Assembly: GCF_003007715.1 (NCBI RefSeq)
Contig: NZ_PXNO01000019.1
Coordinates: forward strand, 346,099-410,098
Direction: 5' to 3'
Length of the DNA stretch: 64,000 nt
DNA from: Marinobacter shengliensis
Lineage (GTDB): Bacteria; Pseudomonadota; Gammaproteobacteria; Pseudomonadales; Oleiphilaceae
The notes below the pieces were generated by a model that worked only from the letters and a program-made list of their open reading frames with translations, had not been told where the DNA came from and searched no databases. The position numbers and the translations under genes were made by a program. Below are positions 1 to 9,643 of this stretch, piece by piece. Position 1 is the stretch's first letter. Every line of letters begins with the position of its first letter.

Positions 1-778
1 TGACCGCACCGGTGTATTGCGATGCCTGATCAGACATCAACCGGTAGTTTTCATGATCCGTCAGATGATAACAGCAGGGTGAAAAGCTCAGGCGCGACGT
101 CTGTTCCGCGCTGCCTCGGCGAATCAATTGCCGGTGCAGGTCGCCGCAGGCATGCAAGGCAACACCATGAGCCTTGCCGGGCCAGGCCAGGGTTTCAGCC
201 ATGACATCCTGATGGCGCAGGATGACAGGATCCTGGTAATGCTGCGCGAGGCGATTGCCATCCGCCACCAGTTCCGGATTCCATTCAAACCCCAGCACCG
301 AAGGCGCTCCTTGCCCAACCAGAGTGCGGGCCAGATGGCCCTTGCCGCAGCACCAGTCCAGTACCGGCCCAGTCAATGGCCGCACCGATGCTGAAAAGGC
401 GCCCGCTTGCTCGCGCTTGCGCCCCGGCATATCCACCGCAGCCACTTCGGCCAGCGCCGCCGCCCGGCTTTCTTCGGTGGTGGCAAGGGCCGGCACCGCT
501 ATCAGGTCAGGGTAACCGGCGAGGTCCGGGACGAAACGGGCGACGTTCTGCGAGAGCTCCGCCAGATTCTCTTCCAGATACTCACAGGCATGGTCATCCA
601 GCGCTTCCAGCCAGCCCGCCAGTTCCGGATAATCCCGGATCCACGCCGGCGCGGGCTCCATGAAAGGAATCGGACGCCAGAGGGGTTGATGCCGGGCAAG
701 CCAGTCGTTCACGGCCTGCCAGCGGTTGTAAAAAGTCACGGGCGACTGGTGTACACTCGCCGCCGGAGGTAACGTCAT
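1..778 (-). CDS. SAM-dependent methyltransferase (partial, C-terminus off left edge)
   Basis: The frame stays open from 778 to the left edge (259 codons). It shows a SAM-binding motif I, LDWCCGKGHLARTL, then HACGDLHRQLI and SFSPCCYHLT. This combination is typical of the METTL25/RRNAD1-like class I methyltransferases of gammaproteobacteria; the substrate is not known to me. The start is uncertain. The most upstream ATG (776-778) overlaps the start codon of the divergent lasT gene. In-frame GTG codons at 739 and 712 would leave room for a promoter, and the conserved part begins near the second of these (NDWLARHQPLWRP). The gene is truncated only by the window edge, not by a mutation. Family assignment is fairly sure; function is inferred from motifs. 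Confidence 0.75.
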   Translation of the reverse strand, partial: MTLPPAASVHQSPVTFYNRWQAVNDWLARHQPLWRPIPFMEPAPAWIRDYPELAGWLEALDDHACEYLEENLAELSQNVARFVPDLAGYPDLIAVPALATTEESRAAALAEVAAVDMPGRKREQAGAFSASVRPLTGPVLDWCCGKGHLARTLVGQGAPSVLGFEWNPELVADGNRLAQHYQDPVILRHQDVMAETLAWPGKAHGVALHACGDLHRQLIRRGSAEQTSRLSFSPCCYHLTDHENYRLMSDQASQYTGAV

Positions 779-1457
779 GAAACTGGCCTTTGTACTGGTT
801 GAACCAAAAGTTCCGGAGAACGTCGGCGCGGCTGCCCGGGCCCTGTGTACCATGGGTTTTTCCGAGCTGTGGCTGGTCAATTCCGACCTGCATACCCGGC
901 CGGAAGCCCACTGGCTGGCGCATGGCAGTGATCACATTCTCGACAATGCGCGCATTTTCCCTGATCTGGCCGCGGTAAGAAACTCCGCGGATCTGCTGAT
1001 GGGCACCTCGGCCAAGCCCCGGCATAACCGGCAGGACTGGCACGAGCCCGCCGCACTTCGCGCGGTGCTATCCAATAAGGGGGAGTCGGCTGCCACCGCT
1101 GCCCTGGTATTCGGGCGGGAAGACCGGGGCCTGGCCAACGAGGAGCTGGCCCTGTGCGATCTGCTGACCGGATTCCCCATGGCGGTGACCTATCCATCCC
1201 TGAACCTGGCCCAGGCGGTGATGCTTTACGCCTGGGAGCTGTCCGGGCTGCAAAAAACCAGTGAACAGTTGGAAACTGCGGCCAGCACATCAGGACTGGC
1301 GGCACTGCGCTCGCGGCTGGAGGGCCTGTTGCCAGAACTGGACGCTCCGGCGGACGAAAAGCTGTCCCAGTGGGTGTTCGAAAAACTGCCGCTGCTGTCT
1401 GACCGGGATATCGGCTTCGTTCACACCCTGTGCGGCAATATCGAGCGCAAACTCTGA
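777..1457 (+). CDS. lasT: LasT-like tRNA/rRNA methyltransferase, TrmH/SPOUT family
   Basis: The protein has 226 residues and the SPOUT (TrmH/TrmJ) signature: an N-terminal PENVGAAARAL segment, a central ALVFGREDRGL (about residues 108-118) and the C-terminal knot motif YPSLNLAQAVMLY (about 139-151). These build the trefoil knot that binds S-adenosylmethionine for ribose 2'-O methylation. The AHGS and ILDN..IFPDLA segments look more like Escherichia coli LasT (YjtD) than TrmJ, so the RNA target is uncertain. A good ribosome site, GGAGGT, lies at 765-770. The gene is divergent from the methyltransferase on its left and nearly abuts the convergent dadA-like gene (2 bp between stops). Confidence 0.85.
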   Translation: MKLAFVLVEPKVPENVGAAARALCTMGFSELWLVNSDLHTRPEAHWLAHGSDHILDNARIFPDLAAVRNSADLLMGTSAKPRHNRQDWHEPAALRAVLSNKGESAATAALVFGREDRGLANEELALCDLLTGFPMAVTYPSLNLAQAVMLYAWELSGLQKTSEQLETAASTSGLAALRSRLEGLLPELDAPADEKLSQWVFEKLPLLSDRDIGFVHTLCGNIERKL

Positions 1458-1459
1458 CG

Positions 1460-2731
1460 CTATTCCGAAAAGCGTCCGGGCCGGAAGGGGTCCAGTACCA
1501 CTGCCGGCTCTTCACCATCGATTACCTGCGCAATCACGTCTGCACTGCCGGCAGACAGGGTCCAGCCGAACGTGCCGTGGCCGGTATTCAGGAACAGGTT
1601 GTCCCTGGGGCCTTTGCCGATGATGGCTGGGCCATCCGGCGTCATCGGGCGGAACCCGGTCCACGCCTCTGCCGCCGCCAGGTCCGCACACCCCGGAAAA
1701 CGGGATTCAACGGACCGTTTGATGGTTTCAATCCGCGCTTGCGGAATGTCCCGGTTGAAGTCCGCCAGCTCGACAAATCCGGTTGCCCGCAACCGGTCGC
1801 CCAGGCGGGTAGACACCACCTTGAAGTTGTCATCGTGAATCGTACTGACCGGCCCCTTGGCCGTATCATGCAGGGGTACGGTGATGCTGTAACCCTTGAT
1901 CGGATAGATTGGCAAACGCAGCCCCAGTGGCTTTACCAGTTGCGGTGACCAGCAACCAGCGCAGACTACAAAGGCGTCTGCCTCCAGGGTTTCCAGCCGG
2001 CCGTCCGCGTTGGTCAGTTGCACCGCGTTTACCCGAGTTTCGTCGGCAACCAGCCGCTCCACTTTCACGTCGTATCGAAAGTTTGTGCCCAGTTGCTCAC
2101 ACACCCTTGCCAGTGAGCGGGAAAACAGATGGCAGTCGCCCGTGCCATCCGTGTCGTAGCTGATGGCACCGTACAGGGGGCCATCACCGGTCATGCCCGG
2201 TTCCGTTTCCCTGACCTGTACAGGCGTCAATAGCCGGGAGGCAATACCCATGTCATTCAGCAGTTCGTGAATAGCCCGGTAGTCATCCATGGCCTCCGGC
2301 TTGCTGGCCAGGTGCAGCAGCCCCCGATGCTGGCCGTCGAAGGCCAGATCGTGTTCCTGCTCAAGGGCCAGGAAGCGCTCCCGACTGTGCATGCCCAGGC
2401 GCAACATGGCCCGTTTGTTCAATCCGAACAGACCCGGCGACCAGGCATAACGAAGTGTGGCGAACATGAACCGCATGGCATCCAGTGACGGCGGCACTTT
2501 CAGTTTCAATGGGCCGGATTTCTGCAGAATCCAGGGCAAGGCCTTGAACACCATCGAGGGGTCTGCCCAGGGATAGACCACACCATAGGATCGCTGGGCC
2601 GCGTTGCCTTTGCTGGTCTCGTTACCGGCCAGCGGATGGCGCTCCAGCACCGTTACCTGGTGGCCACGGCGCAGCAGCTCACGAGCCGTGGTAACGCCGA
2701 CCACACCACCGCCTACAACCACGATATGCAT
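1460..2731 (-). CDS. dadA: D-amino acid dehydrogenase, DadA-like FAD oxidoreductase
   Basis: This 423-residue protein opens with the Rossmann FAD-binding motif VVVGGGVVGVTTARELLRRG (GxGxxG near residue 7). It continues with the DadA hallmarks SKGNAAQRSYGVVYPWADP, the YPIKGYS segment in mid-protein and the C-terminal GHGTFGWTLSAGSA FAD-closing motif. Length matches the small subunit of bacterial D-amino acid dehydrogenases (about 430). In that family the enzyme oxidatively deaminates D-amino acids, mainly D-alanine, to 2-oxo acids at the inner membrane, passing electrons to quinones. The ATG at 2731 follows GGAGG at suitable spacing. No alanine racemase or Lrp-type regulator is adjacent, so exact substrate use is inferred. 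Confidence 0.85.
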   Translation of the reverse strand: MHIVVVGGGVVGVTTARELLRRGHQVTVLERHPLAGNETSKGNAAQRSYGVVYPWADPSMVFKALPWILQKSGPLKLKVPPSLDAMRFMFATLRYAWSPGLFGLNKRAMLRLGMHSRERFLALEQEHDLAFDGQHRGLLHLASKPEAMDDYRAIHELLNDMGIASRLLTPVQVRETEPGMTGDGPLYGAISYDTDGTGDCHLFSRSLARVCEQLGTNFRYDVKVERLVADETRVNAVQLTNADGRLETLEADAFVVCAGCWSPQLVKPLGLRLPIYPIKGYSITVPLHDTAKGPVSTIHDDNFKVVSTRLGDRLRATGFVELADFNRDIPQARIETIKRSVESRFPGCADLAAAEAWTGFRPMTPDGPAIIGKGPRDNLFLNTGHGTFGWTLSAGSADVIAQVIDGEEPAVVLDPFRPGRFSE

Positions 2732-2743
2732 AACTCGCCTCCG

Positions 2744-3574
2744 TTACTCCACGCCATTCTCAGCCAGCAGGGTCCGATACTCTTCCAGTACATCCGGATG
2801 CTCCTCCGGATAATCCGGTGCCAGCTGCTTCAAAACTTCGGCCACCAGGGCTGCGACAACGGCCCGAGCCTCGGATTTGCGATCTCCGGGCACAATAAAC
2901 CAGGGAGCCTCATTGGAATGGGTGGCTGCCAGCGCTTCCTCCGCATACGCCTGGTATTTGTCTCGCAGTTTCCAGCCCTCGATATCGGAGCGGTCAAACT
3001 TCCACCGTTTACGAGGCTTGTCCAGGCGCTTTAGCAACCTTCGCTTGTGTTCGTCTTCGGACAGGTTCAGCCAGACCTTCACCACACAGGTACCCTCACT
3101 GACCAGGTGCTGCTCGAAATCCCGAATCGCCCGGTACCGGGTTTGCCAGTCGTAGGTTTCCTCAGCCCGCACAGGCCAAACCCGTTCCGCAATCACCGCT
3201 TCGTGGTGGCTGCGGTTGAAGGCCACCATCTGCCCGTAGGCCGGCAACAAAGGGGTGACACGCCAAAGGAAATCATGGGCGGATTCTGTTGCTGTGGGCC
3301 GGCTGAACGACCAGGCATGAAAGCCGGCCGGGTCAGCATAGGTAGCAAGGGTTCGAATCAGGCTGTCTTTGCCACTGGTATCCGGGCCGTGTATCACCAG
3401 CAACAGGGCTTTCCGACCATTGGCCCAAAGCCGGCGCTGGTACTCGCCGATGTCTTCCAGGCTCGCCTCCAGTGCCGGCAGTTTTTCATCGTCATCCAGC
3501 AGACTGGGGTATCGACCCAGCGCCGGCTTTTTCGGGTCCAGAAACCATGTCCGTGCGAACGCCGTATACTCCAT
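2744..3574 (-). CDS. Polyphosphate kinase 2 family protein (PPK2)
   Basis: The PPK2 fold is recognisable from a Walker A-like loop GPDTSGKDS at residues 63-71, the lid-region segment FNRSHHEAVIAERVWP and the Walker B-like VVKVWLNLSEDEHKRRL. PPK2 enzymes transfer phosphate between polyphosphate and nucleoside mono- or diphosphates. The sub-class (ADP-, AMP- or dual-specific) cannot be fixed by eye. Many PPK2 proteins have DAAGKD in the P-loop; here it is DTSGKD. I place the start at the ATG at 3574, which follows GGGAG by 8 bases; a TTG one codon upstream is also possible. It lies 12 bp upstream of dadA on the same strand and may be co-transcribed with it. Confidence 0.82.
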   Translation of the reverse strand: MEYTAFARTWFLDPKKPALGRYPSLLDDDEKLPALEASLEDIGEYQRRLWANGRKALLLVIHGPDTSGKDSLIRTLATYADPAGFHAWSFSRPTATESAHDFLWRVTPLLPAYGQMVAFNRSHHEAVIAERVWPVRAEETYDWQTRYRAIRDFEQHLVSEGTCVVKVWLNLSEDEHKRRLLKRLDKPRKRWKFDRSDIEGWKLRDKYQAYAEEALAATHSNEAPWFIVPGDRKSEARAVVAALVAEVLKQLAPDYPEEHPDVLEEYRTLLAENGVE

Positions 3575-3693
3575 CAAGGAAACTCCCTATCAGCACGATG
3601 CAATGCAACAATCACCCAAGGTGATAAACTGGCGTGATCCAATTCTCAGAATAGCAGCCAAGCGACGGCTGTGATGGAGCATAGACCCCAGGC

Positions 3694-4503
3694 ATGAGTA
3701 AGAAACGTCGTGAGATTCCCGTATTTGATCACCCGATCATCGAGACCCACTGCCATCTGGATTACCTGAAAGACCGGCCGCTGGCCGAGACCCTGGAACA
3801 GAGCCGCAAGGTAAACATCGAACGGGTGATCACCATCGCCGTGTCTCCGGACAACCTGGCCGCCGTGCGTGAACTAAGCCAGCTTGAGCCCTGGGTGTAC
3901 GGCACCCAGGGCATTCACCCCCACGAAGCGGAAAGCTATTCCGATGAAGTGGAGGCGGAAATCCGCGAACACGCCCGGGATGACAAAATCGTCGCCATTG
4001 GCGAGATCGGTCTGGATTACTACTACGACAATGCTGACCGGGGCGTGCAACGGGAGGTATTCCGTCGCCAGCTGCAGATTGCCTGCGACAATGATCGCCC
4101 CGTTGTGATTCACAGCCGCGACGCAGACGACGACACCATTGCCATCTTGCAGGAGTTTGAGCAGACCCTGACCCGCCGGGGCGTGATTCACAGCTTTACC
4201 TCCGGCCCCGGGCTGGCCCGTTATGCGCTGGACCAGGGCTGGTGCCTGGGCTTTAACGGCATCACCAGCTTCAACAAGGCGGAAAACGTTCGGGATATCG
4301 TACGCATGGCCCCGATCGAGCAGATTCTGCTGGAAACCGACGCCCCCTTCCTGACGCCGGTACCCTACCGTGGCCGGGAAAACGCCCCGTTCTATCTGCC
4401 GTTTGTTGCCGAGAAAATCGCCGAGGTGAAGGATCTCCCCCTCGACCAGGTCTTAACCCAGACTTACCAGAACAGCCTGAGGACGTTCTTCCCACAACCA
4501 TGA
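3694..4503 (+). CDS. TatD family metal-dependent hydrolase
   Basis: The 269-residue protein has the complete TatD metal-site pattern: HCH near residues 19-21, the glutamate in GEIGLDYYY (about 102), VIHSRDADDD (about 138), VIHSFTS and the late aspartate in LLETDAPFL (about 214). TatD proteins are TIM-barrel deoxyribonucleases or related hydrolases. Here the family is certain and the substrate is not. It overlaps the downstream HD-GYP gene by the four bases ATGA (4500-4503), so the two are probably translationally coupled. The ribosome site is weak. Confidence 0.9.
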   Translation: MSKKRREIPVFDHPIIETHCHLDYLKDRPLAETLEQSRKVNIERVITIAVSPDNLAAVRELSQLEPWVYGTQGIHPHEAESYSDEVEAEIREHARDDKIVAIGEIGLDYYYDNADRGVQREVFRRQLQIACDNDRPVVIHSRDADDDTIAILQEFEQTLTRRGVIHSFTSGPGLARYALDQGWCLGFNGITSFNKAENVRDIVRMAPIEQILLETDAPFLTPVPYRGRENAPFYLPFVAEKIAEVKDLPLDQVLTQTYQNSLRTFFPQP

Positions 4504-5708
4504 TCAAACGCATTCCCATCGCTGCGTTGAAGGTCGGCATGTACATTTCCGACCTGAATAACGACTGGATTCCCCATAACACCCAACGCAAGAAAGGGGT
4601 GATCAAGCGGGAAGAGACCATCGAGAAAATCCGCAGGATGGGGGTCCAATACGTCTACATCGACGTTGAGAAAGGTCTGGACTCCCAGGACGCTGAGACC
4701 GCCCAGGAAGTGGACCGGCGCAATGAACAGGCCTTGCAGAATGCAGGTGAACAGCGCCCGGGCATCAAGCACAAGGTTGCCCTGACCGAAGAGATTGTCA
4801 TCGCTCAGCGGATTCACAGCCAGGCCCAGGGCCTGGTGGGCAGTTTCATGAACAACGTCAAAATGGGTGCCGCCATTGATATCGCGCCCATTCACCAACT
4901 GGCCGACGAACTGCAAAACTCCGTTCTGAGAAACGCCAACGCCCTGAGTTGCCTTGGCCGCATCCGCGAGAAAGACAACTACCTGTTGGAACACTCCGTT
5001 AACCTCAGTGTGCTGATGTCGCTGTTCGGCAACTACCGTAACCTGCCGGCAGACGTACTGCATCAAACCGTGGTGGGCGCCCTACTCCATGACCTTGGCA
5101 AGATCCTCACCCCCGATGACATCCTGCATAAACCCGGCCGCCTGACGGCGGAAGAATTTGAGGTGATGAAACTGCACGCCCGGCACTCCAGGGACATTCT
5201 TGCCAGCACCGAAGGCATCGGCGAAATCGCCGTGATTACCGCTGCTCAGCACCATGAGAAACTGGATGGCAGTGGTTACCCGGAGGGTCTCAAGGGCGAA
5301 GAAATCACCGAATACGGGCGTATGGTAGCGATCACCGATGTTTACGACGCCATCACTTCCGACCGGGTGTATCACAAGGGTATGACGCCGTCCCAGGGGC
5401 TGAAAAAACTGCTCGAATGGAGTGGAGACCATCTGGACCCGGAACTGGTGAAACAGTTTATCCGCTGCATCGGCCTGTACCCGGTGGGCTCGCTGGTGCT
5501 GCTTGAGAGTGGACGGCTCGGGGTGGTGGTGGAAACCAACGATCAGGATCAGCGCCTGCCCGTGGTAAGGGTGATGTACCACACCCGGTTTCGACTACCG
5601 ATTACAGTGGAAACCATCGATCTATCCCGCGCCGGCAATCAGGACCGGATTATCCGGGCGGTGGACCCGGAAGACTACAAACTGGATGTGCGCAAATTCC
5701 TGGCCTGA
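4500..5708 (+). CDS. HD-GYP domain cyclic-di-GMP phosphodiesterase with N-terminal DUF3391
   Basis: In this 402-residue protein, residues 1 to about 130 match the DUF3391 region that precedes many HD-GYP domains (KVGMYISDLNNDWIPH). The catalytic domain carries LLHDLGK (about 195-201) and HHEKLDGSGYPEGLKG (about 251-266), so both the HD pair and the GYP motif are intact. Hydrolysis of cyclic di-GMP is therefore expected. There is no membrane segment, so it should be cytoplasmic. It is translationally coupled to tatD by ATGA overlap. The ITDVYDAITSDRVYHKGM segment is the intact counterpart of the broken remnant at 21757-21927. Confidence 0.9.
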   Translation: MIKRIPIAALKVGMYISDLNNDWIPHNTQRKKGVIKREETIEKIRRMGVQYVYIDVEKGLDSQDAETAQEVDRRNEQALQNAGEQRPGIKHKVALTEEIVIAQRIHSQAQGLVGSFMNNVKMGAAIDIAPIHQLADELQNSVLRNANALSCLGRIREKDNYLLEHSVNLSVLMSLFGNYRNLPADVLHQTVVGALLHDLGKILTPDDILHKPGRLTAEEFEVMKLHARHSRDILASTEGIGEIAVITAAQHHEKLDGSGYPEGLKGEEITEYGRMVAITDVYDAITSDRVYHKGMTPSQGLKKLLEWSGDHLDPELVKQFIRCIGLYPVGSLVLLESGRLGVVVETNDQDQRLPVVRVMYHTRFRLPITVETIDLSRAGNQDRIIRAVDPEDYKLDVRKFLA

Positions 5709-5774
5709 GGCATCGTGCCAGCCAACCTCTGCTACACTCGCCACTAATCCGCAAACCACAACGACAACCGAACC

Positions 5775-7394
5775 ATGATCTCATCCGTGTTCCAGATTCT
5801 CGGTGGCTTGGCGCTGTTCATGCTGGCCATGGAAATGATGACCACCGGCCTGAAGAACGCCGCTGGCCACCAGTTACGACACCTGTTAGGTACCTGGACC
5901 AGGACACCCCTGCGGGGCCTGATGGCCGGCTTTGCCATCACCGGTATTGTACAGCATTCCGGGGCGGTTACCGTTGCCACCATTGGCTTTGTCAACGCGG
6001 GCCTGCTGACCCTGGCTCAGTCTCTCGGGGTCATTTTCGGTTCCAACATAGGCACCACCATGACCGCCTGGCTGGTCAGCCTGGTGGGGTTCGGGTTCAA
6101 GATCGAAGCCCTGGCGCTGCCGCTGCTGGCCGCCGGTGTCGGCTTCAAGATGATCAGCCGCAATCAGCGGAACCAGTTCCTGGGGGAGGCGCTGGCGGGC
6201 TTTGCGCTGTTTTTCCTCGGCCTGTCGATTCTCAAGACCGCACTGGAATCCCTGGCCGGAGGCTTTACCGACGGCGGTATTATCAGCCCGGATTATGGCC
6301 TGTTTACGTTTCTGGTCATCGGGTTTCTGGCCACGGTTCTGACGCAATCCTCCAGCGCCGCCCTGGCCATTGTTCTGACCGCTGCAGCCGGTGGCTTGAT
6401 CGGTCTCGACAATGCGGCAGCAGCGGTGATCGGCGCCAACCTGGGCTCCACTTCTACGGCTGCCCTGTCGGCCCTCAAAGCCACCGCCAATGCCCGCCGG
6501 CTGGCGATTGGCCATATCCTGTTCAACGTGTTTACCGGCGCCATCGCCCTGATAATCCTGCCGGTGATGCTGTGGACCGTGGCGATGCTGACCGACTGGC
6601 TGAACCTGGAAGCCAACCCCGCTGTGTCTCTGGCGCTGTTCCACACCCTGTTCAATGTGCTGGGGGCGGCCATTATGCTGCCGTTTACCAAACCCTTTGC
6701 CCGGTTTCTGGGCCGGATGTTCCGGAGCAAGGAGGAAGATAACGCCGTGCCCCGTTATCTGGACGATACCCTGATCACCACGCCAGAACTGGCGATCGGG
6801 GCGGTGGACCAGGAAATGAAACGACTGATCGGCCATAGCCGGGGCCTGCTGAGGGTGTGTCTTGATCGGGAGAGCCTGACCGAAGCCGATATCCGGCCGA
6901 AAGCCGATGCCATCCGCAACCTGAACCGGGCGATCACTGACTATATCGGCCGGTTGAGGGCGGAAAAAATGCACCCGTCTGTGGTGGATGCCCTGACCAT
7001 CAGCATCCGCACCTGCCGCTACCTGGCCGAAGCCACTGATCTGACCACCCGGCTATTGCAGCTACGGCAGCTAAGCCACCGAACAGAGTTTGCCGAGCAA
7101 GCTGAGACACTGGAGCACTATCTGGATACCATCCGGGAGCTGGTCGCATCAGAAGGCCCGGCTGAGGCGTTGCTTGCCGAGGCAGAGGGCACTTACCACC
7201 GGTTGAAAAACGCGATGTTGCAGATGATGGTACGGCGGGATTTCAGCACCGCCCTGGGGGACCAGGCTCTGGATACCCTGAGTTCTGTACGGCGGCTCAA
7301 TGACCAGTGGAGCAAGGCCCTGAAATGGCAACCGGCCACCCATTTGCTCAATGGCGCCCAGCATCAGCTGCCGGAGTCGGAAAACCTGCAGTAG
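5775..7394 (+). CDS. Na/Pi cotransporter family protein (NptA/YjbB type) with PhoU-like tail
   Basis: The N-terminal two thirds of this 539-residue protein contains two inverted Na/Pi cotransporter repeats. The signature segments are GIVQHSGAVTVATIGFVNAG and VLTQSSSAALAIVLTAAAG, with GSNIGTT and GANLGSTST following them. About eight to nine hydrophobic segments are visible. The C-terminal 190 residues are helical and soluble and resemble a PhoU domain. Family members export or import phosphate with sodium at the inner membrane; direction cannot be told from sequence. The 3' end overlaps the convergent GGDEF gene by 31 bp. Confidence 0.88.
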   Translation: MISSVFQILGGLALFMLAMEMMTTGLKNAAGHQLRHLLGTWTRTPLRGLMAGFAITGIVQHSGAVTVATIGFVNAGLLTLAQSLGVIFGSNIGTTMTAWLVSLVGFGFKIEALALPLLAAGVGFKMISRNQRNQFLGEALAGFALFFLGLSILKTALESLAGGFTDGGIISPDYGLFTFLVIGFLATVLTQSSSAALAIVLTAAAGGLIGLDNAAAAVIGANLGSTSTAALSALKATANARRLAIGHILFNVFTGAIALIILPVMLWTVAMLTDWLNLEANPAVSLALFHTLFNVLGAAIMLPFTKPFARFLGRMFRSKEEDNAVPRYLDDTLITTPELAIGAVDQEMKRLIGHSRGLLRVCLDRESLTEADIRPKADAIRNLNRAITDYIGRLRAEKMHPSVVDALTISIRTCRYLAEATDLTTRLLQLRQLSHRTEFAEQAETLEHYLDTIRELVASEGPAEALLAEAEGTYHRLKNAMLQMMVRRDFSTALGDQALDTLSSVRRLNDQWSKALKWQPATHLLNGAQHQLPESENLQ

Positions 7395-9643
7395 CGGTTT
7401 TTGCCCTCCCGTTTGGCGCGATACATGGCCTGGTCTGCCTGGCGTAACAGCTGGTCGCCATCCAGCTCCGCGTTTTGTGGGTAAACGGTGTAACCCAGAC
7501 TGGCAGATACTTCAACGCTGTGGTCTGCCACCCACACGGGATCGCCAATTTTTGTCAATATGCGCACCAGCAACGCCTCCAGGGTTTGCTGGTCGGCGAC
7601 GTTCACCACAATGGCGGCAAATTCATCCCCCCCCAACCGGGCCAGCGTATCTTCCTCGCGCAGGGTTGAACGCATGCGGCGGGCAACTTCCACCAACAAA
7701 CCATCCCCTGCATCGTGCCCGAAGGCATCGTTGATGGGTTTGAAATGATCCAGATCGATGTAAATCACCGCCAACTGATAGTTCTGCCGGCGGGCCTGGG
7801 CCATGGATTGCTGCAGACGGTCCGAGAACAGCACCCGATTCGGCAAGCCGGTCAGTGAATCATAGTGCGCCATGGTGCGCAGCTGTTTCTCGGTTTCCTT
7901 GAGTTGGGTGACATCACTGAACACCCCGACAAAATGGCTGAGCTGCCCCTGCTCATCGAACACGCTGCTCAGGGTAAGGCTGAGTACAATGGCGTGACCA
8001 TCCCGGTGCCTGCTGGCAAATTCACCGGTCCAGACGCCGTGCTTACGCGCCGCAATCAGGATGGCACTGCCTTCGTCCATGGGCATTGGTGGCAGGCTGC
8101 CCACCGCTACCTTGTGGTCCCGCCCGGTAATCAGTGAGTAGGCTTCGTTGATATCCATGACAACACCGTGGGCATCGGTGATAAAAATAGCTTCACGGGC
8201 ATTCTCAAACACTCGCAGGGCCAGTCGCTGGCGCTCTTCGGCATACTTACGGCGGGTAATGTCGTACCAGGAACAGAGAATGGACGGGCTCTCCTGATCG
8301 TGTTCATAGACCGGCGCCAGGGTCATATCCACCCAGACATCGGAACCGTCCGAACGCACGAACAGCCACTCGGACTGTGCCACTTCGCCGGTCGCTACCC
8401 GCCTGATCAGTGCATCCGCTTTTTGCAGGGAAGGTGTACCGTCCGGCTGCGCATGGGGAGAGAAAGTGGGCAAGCCCTTACCTAACAGCGATGCCTCGGA
8501 GGTGTAACCCACCAGATCCACGGCAGCCCGGTTGCAATTGATCAGTTCCCCGTTACGGATCATCAGCATCGGCTGGGGCCAGCTGCCAATGAGCTCACGC
8601 TGGCGCCGTTCCTCGGTAGCCAGCTGGCGCTTCTTGCGGCTGAGCCAAAGGCTGGTGACCACGAGCATGACAAAGAGAACCGCAACCGTCAGCACCCAGA
8701 TCCGGTACTGGTTCAGCACATCCACCCAGGTGACTCTCGGCACCTGGTCATAGGGCGCCATTCTCAGAGTTCGGGCCAGGTCTTCGACCGACTGGTAGTC
8801 TGCGGGGGGTGAAAACCCCGCCAGGCCCGCCGCCCGGGCAGCGGGATGATCAGGTTGCAGAGCAAACAGCGCAGACGCCACCTGACGCACAATCTGGCTA
8901 TCGACATGGGGCAGAGATACCAGCGGCCACTCAGGGTAGAGGCGGGTAGACACCGCAAACGGAAAGCCGGCCAGCGACTGGACATGAATCATTTTCAGCT
9001 CGTCTGCCAACGCCGGATTTTCCCGGGTGAGTTCCTCGTATACGCCGGTCCGGACAAACCCGACATCGGTATCGCCGGTCAATACCGCTCGAATGACTCG
9101 GTCGTGATTACCCAGATGCACCATCCGATTGTGGCGGAGAATGTCCACACCCGCATCCCTCAGCTCCAGCGCCGCTGCCTGAAAGCCACCGAGGTAATGA
9201 ATACCCGGGGTAGCTATACTTTTGCCTCTGAGGTCTGCCAGGCGATCGATGTCACTGCGTTCGGCGCGGGTAAGGATGAGGCCACCAATACTGCCAGTGG
9301 AACGGCCTTGCCACTCCCGTTGCAGGGTGGCCAGCACCCCGGTCAGGCTGCGCTCGCTGCGAATCACAAGGAAGTGGCTGGGGTTGGTCAAAAAGAAATC
9401 CACCCGATTCGAGGCCAGCGCCCGGTTCATGTCATCCTGGTTAAATACCCGCAGCCGCACCTCCAGTCCGGTTTCCTGGCTCAAATACTCTGCCAGCAGG
9501 CTATAACGTTCCTGGATCACCGGTTCTGGCCGGTAAGACAGAATCCCCAGAGTGACGGCCCCCTTGGCCACGGCTAACGGTGCCCAGAGCCCGGACAGCA
9601 GGCCTAGCACCAGAATAAGAGTGCGGGAACACCGCCGGTTCAT
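7364..9643 (-). CDS. Diguanylate cyclase with PhnD-like periplasmic sensor and two PAS domains
   Basis: The order of parts in this 759-residue protein is clear. A signal-anchor is followed by a PhnD-type phosphonate-binding-like domain (about residues 30-290; TLGILSYRPEPVIQERYSLL and VDFFLTNPSHF). A membrane helix lies near 315-335 (IWVLTVAVLFVMLVVTSLWL), then PAS domains at about 345-470 and 475-595, and a GGDEF domain to the end. The active site ARLGGDEFAAI (about 664-674) is intact, so cyclic di-GMP synthesis is expected in response to a periplasmic ligand. It starts four bases inside the end of the upstream solute-binding lipoprotein gene (ATGA, 9640-9643), implying coupled translation. 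The ligand is unknown. Confidence 0.9.
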   Translation of the reverse strand: MNRRCSRTLILVLGLLSGLWAPLAVAKGAVTLGILSYRPEPVIQERYSLLAEYLSQETGLEVRLRVFNQDDMNRALASNRVDFFLTNPSHFLVIRSERSLTGVLATLQREWQGRSTGSIGGLILTRAERSDIDRLADLRGKSIATPGIHYLGGFQAAALELRDAGVDILRHNRMVHLGNHDRVIRAVLTGDTDVGFVRTGVYEELTRENPALADELKMIHVQSLAGFPFAVSTRLYPEWPLVSLPHVDSQIVRQVASALFALQPDHPAARAAGLAGFSPPADYQSVEDLARTLRMAPYDQVPRVTWVDVLNQYRIWVLTVAVLFVMLVVTSLWLSRKKRQLATEERRQRELIGSWPQPMLMIRNGELINCNRAAVDLVGYTSEASLLGKGLPTFSPHAQPDGTPSLQKADALIRRVATGEVAQSEWLFVRSDGSDVWVDMTLAPVYEHDQESPSILCSWYDITRRKYAEERQRLALRVFENAREAIFITDAHGVVMDINEAYSLITGRDHKVAVGSLPPMPMDEGSAILIAARKHGVWTGEFASRHRDGHAIVLSLTLSSVFDEQGQLSHFVGVFSDVTQLKETEKQLRTMAHYDSLTGLPNRVLFSDRLQQSMAQARRQNYQLAVIYIDLDHFKPINDAFGHDAGDGLLVEVARRMRSTLREEDTLARLGGDEFAAIVVNVADQQTLEALLVRILTKIGDPVWVADHSVEVSASLGYTVYPQNAELDGDQLLRQADQAMYRAKREGKNRYCRFSDSGS

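Noticed and set aside
5886..6974. A 362-codon minus-strand open frame inside the Na/Pi cotransporter gene
   Set aside because: Its product is glutamine/histidine rich with no domain pattern, and the opposite strand encodes a clear transporter.
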